64,000 bases of DNA from Bacillus sp. Y1 (GCF_003586445.1 NZ_CP030028.1:634501-698500); one strand, 5' to 3'; positions 51,862-61,027 are shown, numbered from the stretch's first letter. Translations and numbers: made by a program. Notes: generated from the sequence alone by a model not told the origin.

Positions 51862-52347
51862 ATGGTTAAAGTTTTATTTGTGTGCCTCGGGAATATTTGC
51901 CGTTCACCAATGGCAGAGGCGATGTTTCGTGATTTAGTGAAAAGGGAAGGATTAGAACATAAAATAACGGTTGACTCTGCGGGTACGGGAGATTGGCATC
52001 TCGGGAAGCCTCCTCATCAGGGAACACAAGATATATTAAGTCAGCATCAAATTAGTTTCGAAGGTCAGGTGGCGAGACAAATCATTGCCGCTGATCTGAA
52101 TGAGTTTGATTATATTGTGGCAATGGACTCTCAAAATGAAAAAAATATACATAAGCTGAAATCTCTTCATACGAGTGCCAAAATTGTAAAACTACTTGAT
52201 TATGTTCCGGAGGGAGAAAAAGTGGATGTTCCTGACCCGTACTTTACCGGGAACTTTCAAGAAGTGTTTGATTTATTAAAGATAGGCTGTGAACGTTTAT
52301 TACAAGAAATTCAAACGAATGAGAATGCAAGCTGGGAGGGAAAATGA
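51862..52347 (+). CDS. yfkJ: Low-molecular-weight protein-tyrosine phosphatase, YfkJ-like
   Basis: A 161-residue LMW-PTP. The P-loop VCLGNICRSP holds nucleophile Cys8 and Arg14, and the general acid Asp is in the DPYFTG loop near residue 120. It dephosphorylates Tyr (and in B. subtilis Arg-P is handled by the relative YwlE). First gene of a yfkJ-I-H operon: yfkI follows after 1 base. The ATG at 51862 follows AAAGGAGGG. Confidence 0.94.
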   Translation: MVKVLFVCLGNICRSPMAEAMFRDLVKREGLEHKITVDSAGTGDWHLGKPPHQGTQDILSQHQISFEGQVARQIIAADLNEFDYIVAMDSQNEKNIHKLKSLHTSAKIVKLLDYVPEGEKVDVPDPYFTGNFQEVFDLLKIGCERLLQEIQTNENASWEGK

Positions 52348-52348
52348 G

Positions 52349-52675
52349 ATGAGTGGAACAAAAAAGTTTTGGACAGGTGTTCTTTGGGGAGCTCTTGCCG
52401 GAGGAGCAATCAGTTTACTCGATCGTGACACCAGACAGGCTGTTGTACAAAGCTGTAAAAAGACAAGTGGGGAGCTATCTTATTATATCAAGCATCCAGA
52501 TGAAGTAGTCGAACAGGTGAAGGATGCAACAACCAAAATTCGTTCAACCGTTGAGCAAGTGAGTGGAGATATTTCTTTTATCGCAGACAAGGTAGAGGAA
52601 CTTCGCGAAGTCACACCAGCGGTAACGGGGATCGTAAAGGAAACGAAAGAGGCATTTCAAAAGGAAGAGGAATAG
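52349..52675 (+). CDS. yfkI: YfkI-like membrane-associated protein
   Basis: A 108-residue protein with a glycine/alanine-rich hydrophobic N-terminus (KFWTGVLWGALAGGAISLLD) like YtxH-type stress proteins, then a helical charged part. The ATG at 52349 follows GGGAGGG and sits one base after the yfkJ stop. By position between yfkJ and yfkH it corresponds to B. subtilis YfkI, whose function is not known. Confidence 0.8.
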   Translation: MSGTKKFWTGVLWGALAGGAISLLDRDTRQAVVQSCKKTSGELSYYIKHPDEVVEQVKDATTKIRSTVEQVSGDISFIADKVEELREVTPAVTGIVKETKEAFQKEEE

Positions 52676-52700
52676 TTCATAGTAAAGAAGGGGGAATGGA

Positions 52701-53525
52701 ATGGTTATTAATCTGAGATTTCTTACCTTACTTACAAAAAGAGTATTGCAGGATGATGTATTTGGACTGGCTGCACAGCTAGCCTACTTCTTTCTGCTTT
52801 CTTTATTTCCATTGCTAATATTTTTAGCGACGCTGATTTCGTTTTTACCCATTTCACAACCAGAGCTCTTAGGGTTTGTGGAAGACTTTGCTCCGACAGA
52901 AACCTTTACACTTATTGAGACCAACTTAAACGACCTTATGGAAAAAAGGAACGGGGGCTTGCTCTCTTTCGGGATCATTGCCACTATTTGGTCAGCATCA
53001 AATGGCATTAATGCCATTGTTCGAGCATTTAACCATGCGTATGATGTCAAAGAGAGCCGTTCTTTTTTTGTCGCAAGGGGCATGTCTATCTTATTAACCT
53101 TTGCGATGATTTTTGTCTTTATTGTCGCTTTGTTGCTGCCTGTTTTCGGAAAGCAAATCGGCATATTCTTATTTTCTGCATTTGGTTTATCAGATGAATT
53201 TTTGTCGATTTGGAATGCGCTCCGATGGGTGGTTAGTTCTCTCATTTTGTTTACGGTATTTGTTGGTCTGTATTGGATCGCACCAAATAAAAAATTTAAG
53301 TGTGTCCGTGCTGTACCAGGTGCTATTTTTGCAACCATCGGTTGGGCGCTCGTTTCGCTTGCTTTTTCGTACTATGTAAGTAATTTCGGTAATTACTCGG
53401 CAACCTATGGAAGCATCGGTGCCATCATCGTATTGATGATTTGGTTTTATATGTCCGGAATTATAATGATTATTGGTGGAGAGATTAACGCACTTTATAG
53501 CAAAATGAAGGACGAAGCATGCTAA
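52701..53525 (+). CDS. yfkH: YihY/BrkB-family membrane protein, YfkH-like
   Basis: A 274-residue membrane protein with about six TM helices. It has the AAQLAYFFLLSLFPLLIFL start, SASNGINAIVRAFNHAYD, and the family's C-terminal YGSIGAIIVLMIWFYMSGIIMIIGGEINAL. Once labelled RNase BN by mistake; its true role is unclear, possibly lipid or solute transport. Last gene of the yfkJIH operon, followed by a strong terminator. Confidence 0.9.
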   Translation: MVINLRFLTLLTKRVLQDDVFGLAAQLAYFFLLSLFPLLIFLATLISFLPISQPELLGFVEDFAPTETFTLIETNLNDLMEKRNGGLLSFGIIATIWSASNGINAIVRAFNHAYDVKESRSFFVARGMSILLTFAMIFVFIVALLLPVFGKQIGIFLFSAFGLSDEFLSIWNALRWVVSSLILFTVFVGLYWIAPNKKFKCVRAVPGAIFATIGWALVSLAFSYYVSNFGNYSATYGSIGAIIVLMIWFYMSGIIMIIGGEINALYSKMKDEAC

Positions 53526-53552
53526 AAAGCCGGGGATGATCCCCGGCTCTTT
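53525..53552. terminator. Terminator between yfkH and the P-type ATPase gene
   Basis: Perfect 9 bp GC-rich stem AGCCGGGGA / TCCCCGGCT with a 3-base loop, placed between converging genes. Confidence 0.85.
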
Positions 53553-55472
53553 CTATGACTTTAATAATCGTAAGCTGTTTAAAATAACAAGAATCGTACT
53601 ACCTTCATGTCCAATGACCCCAAAAGGAAGGTCTAAAAATTGGAGGAAGTTTGAAGCAATTAATAACATGATGACTGAGATGGAAAAAATCACATTTTGT
53701 TTGATAATTCGATTCATTTTTTCAGAAAGTGTAATGGCCTCGGCAATACGAGGAAGGTCGTTCTTCATTAACACAATATCAGCTGTTTCAAGTGCGACAT
53801 CTGAACCCTCGCCCATGGCAATCCCCACATTGGCGGTTGCTAAGGCAGGAGCATCATTGATTCCATCTCCAACCATTGCAACGGTACCAAAACGTTCGCG
53901 AATTTCTTTTAATTTTTCCACCTTTGTTTCTGGCAGGCATTCAGCTACGTATTCATTTACGTGACTTTCACCAGCGATGGCTTCAGCCGTTTTTTCACTA
54001 TCACCTGTTAGCATGATGGTGTAGATCCCTTTTGCTTTTAACAAATCAATGGCCGCTTTTGTTTCCTCACGTACCACATCCTTTAAGGCAATAAGGGCAA
54101 CAAGTTTCTCATTTTGCTTCACAAAAACAATGGTTTTCCCTTCAGATGCGAGCTGTTTGGCTACCCCATTAGAAAAGTTTTCTGCCTCTATCTTGCCAAC
54201 AAAATCAGCTTTACCAATTTTCCAATCCATTCCGTCAAGACTTGCTCTCACACCATATCCCGATACATCTTCAATGCTATCAGGATGATTGAGCGTAGCC
54301 CCTGTTTCTTTTTTAACAAAAGTTACAATCGCCTGAGCTAGTGGATGATTCGAATGATTCTCAATGGATGCGACTGTTTTTAAAAGGGGCTGTCTTTCCA
54401 TACCTTCGACGACAATGATATCTGTTACCTCAGGCTTACCTTTTGTAAGTGTACCTGTTTTATCAAAAGCAATGGCCTGTAAGTGGCTAAGATTTTCTAA
54501 ATGAACCCCGCCTTTAAAAAGGATGCCGTGCTTCGCCCCATTAGAAATGGCGGATAAGGTTGCCGGCATGATCGACGCAACTAACGCACATGGGGAGGCA
54601 ACTACAAGTAAGATCATGGCCCGATAAAAGGTTTCCGTCCAACTCCAGCCAAGGGCATAATGTGGCACAAACATCATGAGTACAACGAAGGCAAGAACGA
54701 CTTTTACATAAGTTCCTTCAAATTTTTCAATGAAAAGTTGAGAAGGTGATTTTTCACTTTGTGCGGATTGAACCAATTGAATGATCTTTTGAAATAAGGT
54801 TTCGCTGCTTGGTTTAGTGATTTCAACAGTAAGAGATCCATTTACATTCACCGTACCAGCAAACACTTCTTCGCCGATTCCTTTACTTACTGGGATCGAT
54901 TCCCCTGTAATAGCAGCTTCATCTAAGTTTGATTGGCCTTTAATAATTTTTCCATCTGAAGGGACGCGTTCACCAGGCTTTACTAAAATATGATCGCCGA
55001 TACGAAGCTCGCTTACATGAACAGTTGCCTCATGACCACCGCGAATGAGAAGTGCCTCTTCAGGCTGAAGCTCCATTAATGCGGAGATCTCCTTATGGCT
55101 CTTGTTCATGGTGTACGTCTCAAGTGCACCACTCATCGCAAAAATAAAGATAAGAATGGCACCCTCTGTCCAATAACCGATAATCGCCGAACCGATCGCA
55201 GCAAAGATCATCAGCATTTCTACGTTCAATTCCTTGTCGGCAATCGTATCTTCTATTCCTTCCTTGGCCTTAGCAAATCCACCGATAACAAAAGCGAACA
55301 GAAAGGCAACAATAGAAGCTGTCGACCAATCGATTTTTTCTAATGTCCAACCAACCGCAATGAGAACCCCACTAGTAATGGCAGCAATTAATTCAGCATG
55401 CGGCTTGATTTTTTCAAAAAAGCTTTCATTTGCTTCAATAGGTCTCTCTAAAGCTTTTAATTCTGTATTCAT
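53553..55472 (-). CDS. pfeT: P1B-type metal-transporting ATPase, PfeT/ZosA-like
   Basis: A 639-residue cation pump. It has no N-terminal metal-binding domain. TM helices carry VVASPCALV (the SPC motif of P1B4 pumps), the phosphorylation site is DKTGTLTKGKP, the hinge MVGDGINDAPALA, and the last TM segment has GHEGSTILVILNSLRLL (HEGxT motif). SPC plus HEGxT defines the P1B4 group, which in B. subtilis is PfeT (YkvW/ZosA), an Fe(II) efflux pump linked to peroxide stress. Iron or cobalt/zinc export is likely; a PerR or Fur site was not identified. Confidence 0.9.
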   Translation of the reverse strand: MNTELKALERPIEANESFFEKIKPHAELIAAITSGVLIAVGWTLEKIDWSTASIVAFLFAFVIGGFAKAKEGIEDTIADKELNVEMLMIFAAIGSAIIGYWTEGAILIFIFAMSGALETYTMNKSHKEISALMELQPEEALLIRGGHEATVHVSELRIGDHILVKPGERVPSDGKIIKGQSNLDEAAITGESIPVSKGIGEEVFAGTVNVNGSLTVEITKPSSETLFQKIIQLVQSAQSEKSPSQLFIEKFEGTYVKVVLAFVVLMMFVPHYALGWSWTETFYRAMILLVVASPCALVASIMPATLSAISNGAKHGILFKGGVHLENLSHLQAIAFDKTGTLTKGKPEVTDIIVVEGMERQPLLKTVASIENHSNHPLAQAIVTFVKKETGATLNHPDSIEDVSGYGVRASLDGMDWKIGKADFVGKIEAENFSNGVAKQLASEGKTIVFVKQNEKLVALIALKDVVREETKAAIDLLKAKGIYTIMLTGDSEKTAEAIAGESHVNEYVAECLPETKVEKLKEIRERFGTVAMVGDGINDAPALATANVGIAMGEGSDVALETADIVLMKNDLPRIAEAITLSEKMNRIIKQNVIFSISVIMLLIASNFLQFLDLPFGVIGHEGSTILVILNSLRLLKS

Positions 55473-55537
55473 ATTCTCTCCTCCATTCGTCTAATTGAGA
55501 AAAATAATCAAAGTCATTACCCCTAAAAAACACGAAA

Positions 55538-55559
55538 GCTGTCATCTAATGATGACAGC
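55538..55559 (-). terminator. Hairpin in the pfeT leader, possible attenuator
   Basis: Perfect 9 bp stem GCTGTCATC / GATGACAGC with a 4-base loop, 66 bp upstream of the pfeT start. On the minus strand it is followed by TTTCGTGTTTTTT. It could be a leader attenuator or a leftover terminator. Confidence 0.4.
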
Positions 55560-55698
55560 AGAATTGCTTGGGTTATATTTTATTACGTTCATCATACCAT
55601 ATATTTTACGAGTTCAGAAGGGATTTGCTCATAATAATTTCTCTTCTTTTAGAATCAGTACAATACTTACATTATAATGTTTTCAATTTTAAAATAAG

Positions 55699-55732
55699 TA
55701 AAAAGTCCGAGAATCAGTTCCCGGACTTTTTT
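55699..55732 (-). terminator. Terminator after the MFS gene
   Basis: 10 bp stem AAAAAGTCCG / CGGACTTTTT, with A-run and T-run, directly after the MFS stop at 55734. Confidence 0.85.
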
Positions 55733-55733
55733 G

Positions 55734-56915
55734 TTACGCACTTTTCTCACTGGCTAAGTTTACCTTCATCCGTTTTCCAAACACAACAATCACAAGGAAG
55801 ATAGAAAAGAGAAGAGTGCTGACGATATGGAAAAAACTGATTTGTTTAAAGGCTTGAATGATGACCCCACCAATAGATGGTCCTGTTAAGCTTCCAAGGC
55901 TAAAGGCGATTCCGCAAAGTAAATTTCCTGTAGGTAATAGATTTTTCGGCATAATATCAGTCATAAACGCTATTCCAAGCGAGAATGTCGATCCTACCAC
56001 CATACCGGCTGATAGGAAACAAATAAATAAACCAAAAAATGATTCTTCTAGGAAGCTCGCTGCAGAGAAGCTCGTAAATCCAAGAAATAAAATAACTATT
56101 AACACTTTCCGACGACCAAAGCGGTCACTAAGGATTCCAAGCGGTAGCTGTGTAATAATCCCACCAACTGCGAAGGAAGTAAGCAAGATAGACACCTCTG
56201 ACACTTCAATACCAGACCTGAGGGCATATACCGGGAAAATTCCATTCAATGATGATTCCAAAAAGCCGTACGCAAGGGGTGGCAAAAATGCAACCCAACC
56301 GTACTTTAGTGCTTGCCCAAATCGTTTTCCCGTGTCTTTTAGTCCGCCGATCCCCTCGTCGTTCTCAGGGTACTCATTTTTCAATGCAAAAATAAAGACC
56401 CATCCGACAAGACACATGGCTGATGAGATGATAAAGGGAAGTGACAGACTGATATTTACTAGCGGTGTCATCAGTGGTCCTACCGCAAATCCTATTCCAA
56501 AAAACAATCCGTACAAAGAAAGATTTCTTCCTCTAGTTGCTTCTGGTGAAGAAGAAGTAATCCAGGTTTGTGTCGCAAAGTGAAGGGCGTGGTCACCTAT
56601 ACCTATAAAAAAGCGAAGCAAAAGCCAAAACCAAAAGTTTTGCCACAAAGGAAAAAGAGCAAGGGCAACGACGACCAATAATCCCCCAATTAGGATGATG
56701 TTTTTATATCCGAACTTTCGAAGCGGCTGCTCCATAAAAGGAGAGGCTAGAAGGATTCCTATATATAATGCAGTAGCATTCATTCCGTTCATTCCAGAAC
56801 TAATCCCGCTTTTTTCAAAAATAACCGCGACTAATGGCAGCAGCATCCCTTGGCTAAAGCCTGAAATCGCTACAATGCTGACAAGTATCCAGAAAGCATG
56901 TTTACTATTTTTCAT
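55734..56915 (-). CDS. MFS transporter (drug:H+ antiporter type)
   Basis: A 393-residue protein with 12 predicted TM helices; the N-half is rich in Gly/Ser-containing helices, and the C-half loop has GILSDRFGRRKVLIV (motif A-like). SD GGAGGAGA before the ATG. No substrate can be assigned. It lies between pfeT and an OsmC gene and has its own terminator. Confidence 0.85.
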   Translation of the reverse strand: MKNSKHAFWILVSIVAISGFSQGMLLPLVAVIFEKSGISSGMNGMNATALYIGILLASPFMEQPLRKFGYKNIILIGGLLVVVALALFPLWQNFWFWLLLRFFIGIGDHALHFATQTWITSSSPEATRGRNLSLYGLFFGIGFAVGPLMTPLVNISLSLPFIISSAMCLVGWVFIFALKNEYPENDEGIGGLKDTGKRFGQALKYGWVAFLPPLAYGFLESSLNGIFPVYALRSGIEVSEVSILLTSFAVGGIITQLPLGILSDRFGRRKVLIVILFLGFTSFSAASFLEESFFGLFICFLSAGMVVGSTFSLGIAFMTDIMPKNLLPTGNLLCGIAFSLGSLTGPSIGGVIIQAFKQISFFHIVSTLLFSIFLVIVVFGKRMKVNLASEKSA

Positions 56916-57054
56916 GATTGTTTCTCCTCCATATTTCTTCTCCCATCATACAAGAATATTTCGGAGGGTGAAACAAATTTTTACGATGAAGTTCTTTTTA
57001 AAAATGGAAAAATAGTGTAATCTCATCTGTATGAAATCATATCGAGGTGAGAAA

Positions 57055-57447
57055 ATGGAATTTCATATGAAGGATGTCGGGTTTTACACAGAAACACCAT
57101 ACGGAAGATTAGATGTGGCAGGTGATGAAGCTTACGGATTCCGTCCTTATCAGCTTTTAGTTGCTTCAGTTGCCGTATGTAGCGGGGGAGTTCTTCGCAA
57201 AGTGCTTGAAAAGATGCGCATGACGATTGAAGATATACACATTGCTACAGATGTTGAAAGAAACAAAGAGGAAGCGGATCGAGTCGAGTTGATTAAAGTT
57301 CACTTTACGATTAAAGGTGTGAACCTAGACGAAAAGAAAATCCATAAGGCAATGGAATTAACACGGAAAAACTGCTCGATGGTTCAATCCGTGATTGGAA
57401 AAATTGATATCGTTGAAACGTTTGAAATTGCTTCAAATGGATCATAA
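57055..57447 (+). CDS. OsmC/Ohr-family protein
   Basis: A 130-residue protein with the two family Cys residues: one in ASVAVCSGGVLRKVLEKM, one in RKNCSMVQSVIG. Members with both Cys reduce organic hydroperoxides with dithiols. This one belongs to the general OsmC branch, so substrate choice is open. The ATG at 57055 follows GAGGTGA; the upstream ATG has no SD. Terminator follows. Confidence 0.87.
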   Translation: MEFHMKDVGFYTETPYGRLDVAGDEAYGFRPYQLLVASVAVCSGGVLRKVLEKMRMTIEDIHIATDVERNKEEADRVELIKVHFTIKGVNLDEKKIHKAMELTRKNCSMVQSVIGKIDIVETFEIASNGS

Positions 57448-57451
57448 AAGG

Positions 57452-57480
57452 GAGGGGCAGAGTTTTCTGCCCCTCGTTTT
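57452..57480. terminator. Terminator between the OsmC and stress-protein genes
   Basis: Perfect 9 bp stem GAGGGGCAG / CTGCCCCTC, T-run on the right. Confidence 0.85.
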
Positions 57481-57892
57481 AAATGGTTAGTTCTTCTGGC
57501 TCACTGCCTGCTTTTTCAAAATAAAGTATTCTTTTTGGCTTGAAAGCTAATAATACGTAATTCGGATCATCCGAGCCAGACATCCATTCAGCTAACGAGT
57601 CGTCCCAAAATCTTTTCCGAAGGTCCGGTGAATCCTCAACGGAGGAGGTCGCTTCTATTTCGCAATAATGACTGGTAAAGTTTCCTGCTTCGAGACCGAG
57701 TAAAATATGAACATTTGGATTGGTATTCATGTCATCCAGTTTATGTGTATCTTTGTGAGTGGCAGCATATAAAGTTAATCCATCGTGAAAAAAGAGCATA
57801 AATCGGCTAAACGGTTTCCCATCTTGAATCGTTGCCAGCGTTCCAATCGCGTGTTTATCAAACATATGTAGTACTTTATCTTTTACATTCAT
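57479..57892 (-). CDS. Pyridoxamine 5'-phosphate oxidase-like protein (general stress protein 26 type)
   Basis: A 137-residue split-barrel flavin-binding-like protein. Segments IGTLATIQDGKPFSRFM, LYAATHKDTHKLDDM and NPNVHILLG are typical of the YdaG/GSP26 group. The ATG at 57892 follows AAAAGGAGAG; the frame continues upstream over the divergent antiporter start. Function not established. Confidence 0.87.
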   Translation of the reverse strand: MNVKDKVLHMFDKHAIGTLATIQDGKPFSRFMLFFHDGLTLYAATHKDTHKLDDMNTNPNVHILLGLEAGNFTSHYCEIEATSSVEDSPDLRKRFWDDSLAEWMSGSDDPNYVLLAFKPKRILYFEKAGSEPEELTI

Positions 57893-57983
57893 GACGATCT
57901 CTCCTTTTAAGAAGCTATCTATAATCTGTCTCGTTACCGAGTTTTTATGACTGATAAATTTTACATGGAAGAAGGAAGACATT

Positions 57984-59042
57984 ATGGCAAATAAAGTGTT
58001 CTTGATATTAGTCCTTATTGGTGTGCCGTTATCTGTGATCGGAACAATGATGCACTGGTCTAGTATTATCATGTTTATCATCTACTGTTTAACGATTATT
58101 GCGTTATCTAGTTTTATGGGGAGAGCGACCGAGAGCTTGGCTATTGTTACGGGACCTCGTGTTGGGGGATTGTTGAATGCGACCTTTGGCAATGCGGTGG
58201 AGTTAATTATTTCTGTATTTGCGTTAAAAGCAGGATTAACGGGTGTCGTGCTTGCCTCATTAACCGGTTCTGTACTAGGAAATCTTTTGTTGGTAGCAGG
58301 ACTTTCGTTTTTTGTCGGCGGACTAAAATATAAAAGACAAACCTTTAATGTGTTTGATGCAAGGCATAATTCCGGATTATTAATGTTTGCCGTGATTGTT
58401 GCATTTGTGATACCCGAAGTATTTTCGATGACCATGGAACCAACGGAAAAAATGTCTTTAAGCGTTGGAATCTCCGTGATTTTAATTCTTTTATACTTAG
58501 CGGCTTTATTTTTTAAGCTGGTTACTCACCGTGGGGTATATCAATCCTCTGAAGAAGGTGGAGAACATGAAGAAGAGGTTCCGGAGTGGGGAAAAAACAA
58601 AGCGATTGGAGTGTTATTTATTGCCACACTTGCTGTCGCTTATGTTTCTGAAAATCTTGTTCATACGTTTGAAGTCGTGGGAGAAACCTTTGGATGGACC
58701 GAGCTTTTCATCGGAGTCATTATCGTGGCCATTGTTGGAAATGCTGCCGAGCACGCATCAGCGGTGATTATGGCTTATAAAAACAAGATGGATATAGCGG
58801 TAGAAATTGCGGTGGGTTCGACACTGCAAATTGCGATGTTCGTTGCACCTGCGCTCGTGTTAGTTTCTTTATTTTTCCCAACACCGATGCCATTAGTGTT
58901 CACTATACAGGAGCTGATTGCGATGGCATCGGCTGTGTTATTGTCGATTATCATCGCAAACGATGGAGAATCCAACTGGTTTGAAGGGGCGACCTTGCTT
59001 GCTGCCTATTTTATTATGGGGATTGGATTTTACTTATTATAA
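57984..59042 (+). CDS. yfkE: Ca2+/cation:H+ antiporter of the CaCA/CAX family, YfkE-like
   Basis: A 352-residue antiporter with about 11 TM helices. The two CAX alpha-repeats are clear: GNAVELIISVFALKAG and GNAAEHASAVIMAYKNKMD, each with the ion-binding Glu. An acidic loop (EEGGEHEEEVPEWG) lies between the halves. B. subtilis YfkE has nearly the same length and is in the same chromosomal neighbourhood. It exports Ca2+ in exchange for protons. Confidence 0.93.
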   Translation: MANKVFLILVLIGVPLSVIGTMMHWSSIIMFIIYCLTIIALSSFMGRATESLAIVTGPRVGGLLNATFGNAVELIISVFALKAGLTGVVLASLTGSVLGNLLLVAGLSFFVGGLKYKRQTFNVFDARHNSGLLMFAVIVAFVIPEVFSMTMEPTEKMSLSVGISVILILLYLAALFFKLVTHRGVYQSSEEGGEHEEEVPEWGKNKAIGVLFIATLAVAYVSENLVHTFEVVGETFGWTELFIGVIIVAIVGNAAEHASAVIMAYKNKMDIAVEIAVGSTLQIAMFVAPALVLVSLFFPTPMPLVFTIQELIAMASAVLLSIIIANDGESNWFEGATLLAAYFIMGIGFYLL

Positions 59043-59068
59043 AGGCTCTTCTCTTAAGAAAAGAGCCT
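59043..59068 (+). terminator. Hairpin after the antiporter gene
   Basis: 8 bp stem AGGCTCTT / AAGAGCCT directly after the stop; no U-tract. Confidence 0.55.
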
Positions 59069-59164
59069 GCAAACTAAATTCTAAAGTGCAAAATAGCTAT
59101 TGCCACGTTAAAATCGGCCTTAAGATTTTAACAACAATCTTTACGAAAACAGCCATAATAAATA

Positions 59165-59411
59165 CCAAAAAAGACTCTGTATCAAGAAACGATACAGAGT
59201 CTTTTCTTATTTTTTTAAGTAATATTTACGTTTCCAAGAATATGTTGGACAAGGTCGGAATAAAAAGATACAGACGCTTGTTTTCTAGTTTATCAACTCC
59301 CTCTCTATTAAGATGGTTTCGTTAAAGAAGAGAAAAATAACAAGATAAACTACAAACCTCCTTTTAAAAGTGTTAAGCGTATGTTCTGCTATCCTCCTTT
59401 GTTAAGAATGT
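59165..59411 (-). ncRNA. Candidate short transcript of about 245 nt without a clear ORF
   Basis: On the minus strand a consensus promoter (TTTACA, 17 bp, TATAAT; 59418-59446) points into this stretch, and a perfect 14 bp hairpin at 59169-59205 with a U-tract ends it. Inside are two strong SD-like boxes (AAAGGAGG at 59393-59400 and AAAAGGAGGT at 59356-59365), but no ATG, GTG or TTG at usable distance starts a frame longer than 11 codons. It may be a small RNA or a decayed small gene. Nothing else was seen in 59069-59501. Confidence 0.4.
59169..59205. terminator. Strong terminator hairpin
   Basis: Perfect 14 bp stem AAAGACTCTGTATC / GATACAGAGTCTTT with an A-run left and TTTT right. It can end transcripts from both sides. 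Confidence 0.85.
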
Positions 59412-59417
59412 AAGCTA

Positions 59418-59446
59418 ATTATAGCTCACAAAGTTATTTATGTAAA
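59418..59446 (-). promoter_or_regulatory. Sigma-A promoter reading leftward
   Basis: On the minus strand: TTTACA (59441-59446) and TATAAT (59418-59423) with a 17 bp spacer. It is divergent from the yczE gene and reads into the ORF-poor stretch before the hairpin at 59169. Confidence 0.7.
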
Positions 59447-59501
59447 TATTCAGAACATTACAATATTGTTACAATTTGGCGAAAGGGGGCTTATTTACTC
59501 G

Positions 59502-60104
59502 TTGTTTATACATCGCTTATTGTTCTATGTAGGTGGACTGGCAATTTTGACTTTAGGTGCGTCTCTGACCATAAAAGCTGATCTTGGTGCTGGCCCTTGG
59601 GACTCACTGAATGTTGGATTGACCCATTTACTAGGGCTAACGGTAGGTGGGTGGTCCATCATTATTGGTCTACTGTTAATATTCTTGAATGCTTTGATCA
59701 AGAAGACGATGCCCGAAGTGTCCTGTGCAATCACGGTAGCTATAAGTGGGATTTTTATTGATGGGTGGCTATTATTTGTGTTTGATGGATTTCACCCAGT
59801 AGGGTTCTATCCTAAGTTAATAAGCCTTACCACGGGAATCCTACTCATTTCATTAGGCATAGCTACGTATATACAGGCAAGATGGCCACTTAGCCCAATT
59901 GATGACTTTATGATTGCCTTGAAGGAGAGATACAAGATTACTCTCGGAACAGCCAAAACGATTGGTGAGGTGCTAGCACTATGCTTTGCCGTACTCCTTC
60001 ATGGGCCGATTGGTTTGGGGACATTTGCTGTAGCACTTGGTCTTGGACCATTTATTGCATTTTTTAATTTGATGTGGGAAAGAGTTTTGATTAAGAAATG
60101 GTAG
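59502..60104 (+). CDS. yczE: YczE/YitT-type membrane protein
   Basis: A 200-residue membrane protein with five to six TM helices. The ILTLGASLTIKADLGAGPWDSLNVGL segment near the N-terminus is the family signature. The TTG at 59502 is preferred because it gives the usual short N-terminus and follows GAAAGGGGG; the frame from 59466 has no SD. In B. subtilis YczE lies by the surfactin locus and affects antibiotic production there; a transporter role is unproven. Confidence 0.8.
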   Translation: MFIHRLLFYVGGLAILTLGASLTIKADLGAGPWDSLNVGLTHLLGLTVGGWSIIIGLLLIFLNALIKKTMPEVSCAITVAISGIFIDGWLLFVFDGFHPVGFYPKLISLTTGILLISLGIATYIQARWPLSPIDDFMIALKERYKITLGTAKTIGEVLALCFAVLLHGPIGLGTFAVALGLGPFIAFFNLMWERVLIKKW

Positions 60105-60188
60105 AAGTTTTTGGCAAATGGATAATTTGATGGAACTCCGAAAAAACTAATATCAAATCTATGAGTTAGCTGAAAGGAGTTCCACTAC

Positions 60189-61013
60189 ATGAGAAAGTTA
60201 TTGTATGCGCTAGTCGTTGGCTTTCTTTTCTCGCTCTTATCTTTTTCCACCATACACGCTGAAAAACCAGCTGCACCTGAAGCAAAAAAGGAAAAGCAAC
60301 AACAGGTACAAGTTCCAAATTCGGTACTAAACATAACAAAAGAAAATACATATCCAAACCCAACGCAGGATATGCCGACCTTGCAACCTAGTGAACTGAC
60401 TAAGGATTTAATTGAATCTTCTAAAGTGAAAATTGAAAACCCAGAATTGATTCGCATGTTAAATGAAACGACTGTGAACAGTACACCATTTGCTGTCGGT
60501 TACCGTGCGATCATTTACTTAGGGCAGTGGCCACTAAATTATGAATCAAGTGAAACGGCACCGAACTGGGAATATCAAAAAATTAATACGAATTACGTAG
60601 ACAATCGTGGTGGAAACGCAAACTACCAAATGCATTATGTACAAGAAATGCAGAAAATTGTACGCGGTGGCTTAACATCAAAGGTGGCTAATGCAGAGGA
60701 TGTTAAGAAAATGATGCTGTTAAAGGCTGCTGAAAAAACAGGTCTTCCTCTCGCATTTGAAACTGTCGTAGGCGGGGGAACGAAGAAGGATCAAGTATAC
60801 AATGTACCGCCGAAACGCCTTGGCTATCTGTACGGATACGCACCAGCTGTAAACGAAAAAGGAAAGGTCACTTACGGTGAAGTGTATATTATGCTTAAAG
60901 GCAGCAAAAAAATGATTGTGGTGAAAAACGTGACGTCACAAGGAATTGGCGCTTGGATTCCCGTTCAGGACCATGTTTCATTTGGATTCATCGCACCAGA
61001 TAAGCCGAGATAA
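60189..61013 (+). CDS. yfkD: Secreted YfkD-like protein
   Basis: A 274-residue exported protein: signal peptide to about residue 24 (IHA/EKPA), a Lys/Glu/Gln-rich linker, then a domain with PSELTKDLIESSKVKIENPELIRMLNE, NSTPFAVGYRAIIYLGQWPLNYES and a C-terminal beta part. This matches YfkD of B. subtilis, which also lies next to yfkAB. Function unknown. SD AAAGGAG; terminator follows. Confidence 0.85.
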   Translation: MRKLLYALVVGFLFSLLSFSTIHAEKPAAPEAKKEKQQQVQVPNSVLNITKENTYPNPTQDMPTLQPSELTKDLIESSKVKIENPELIRMLNETTVNSTPFAVGYRAIIYLGQWPLNYESSETAPNWEYQKINTNYVDNRGGNANYQMHYVQEMQKIVRGGLTSKVANAEDVKKMMLLKAAEKTGLPLAFETVVGGGTKKDQVYNVPPKRLGYLYGYAPAVNEKGKVTYGEVYIMLKGSKKMIVVKNVTSQGIGAWIPVQDHVSFGFIAPDKPR

Positions 61014-61027
61014 GTAGGAGAATGAAG

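Noticed and set aside
55495..55677. 60-residue plus-strand ORF upstream of pfeT
   Set aside because: No SD, runs across the pfeT leader hairpin and AT-rich intergenic sequence; composition not protein-like.
59281..59365. Leader peptide starting at a TTG after AAAAGGAGGT
   Set aside because: It would be only 11 codons and the TTG is about 15 bases from the SD; not supported.
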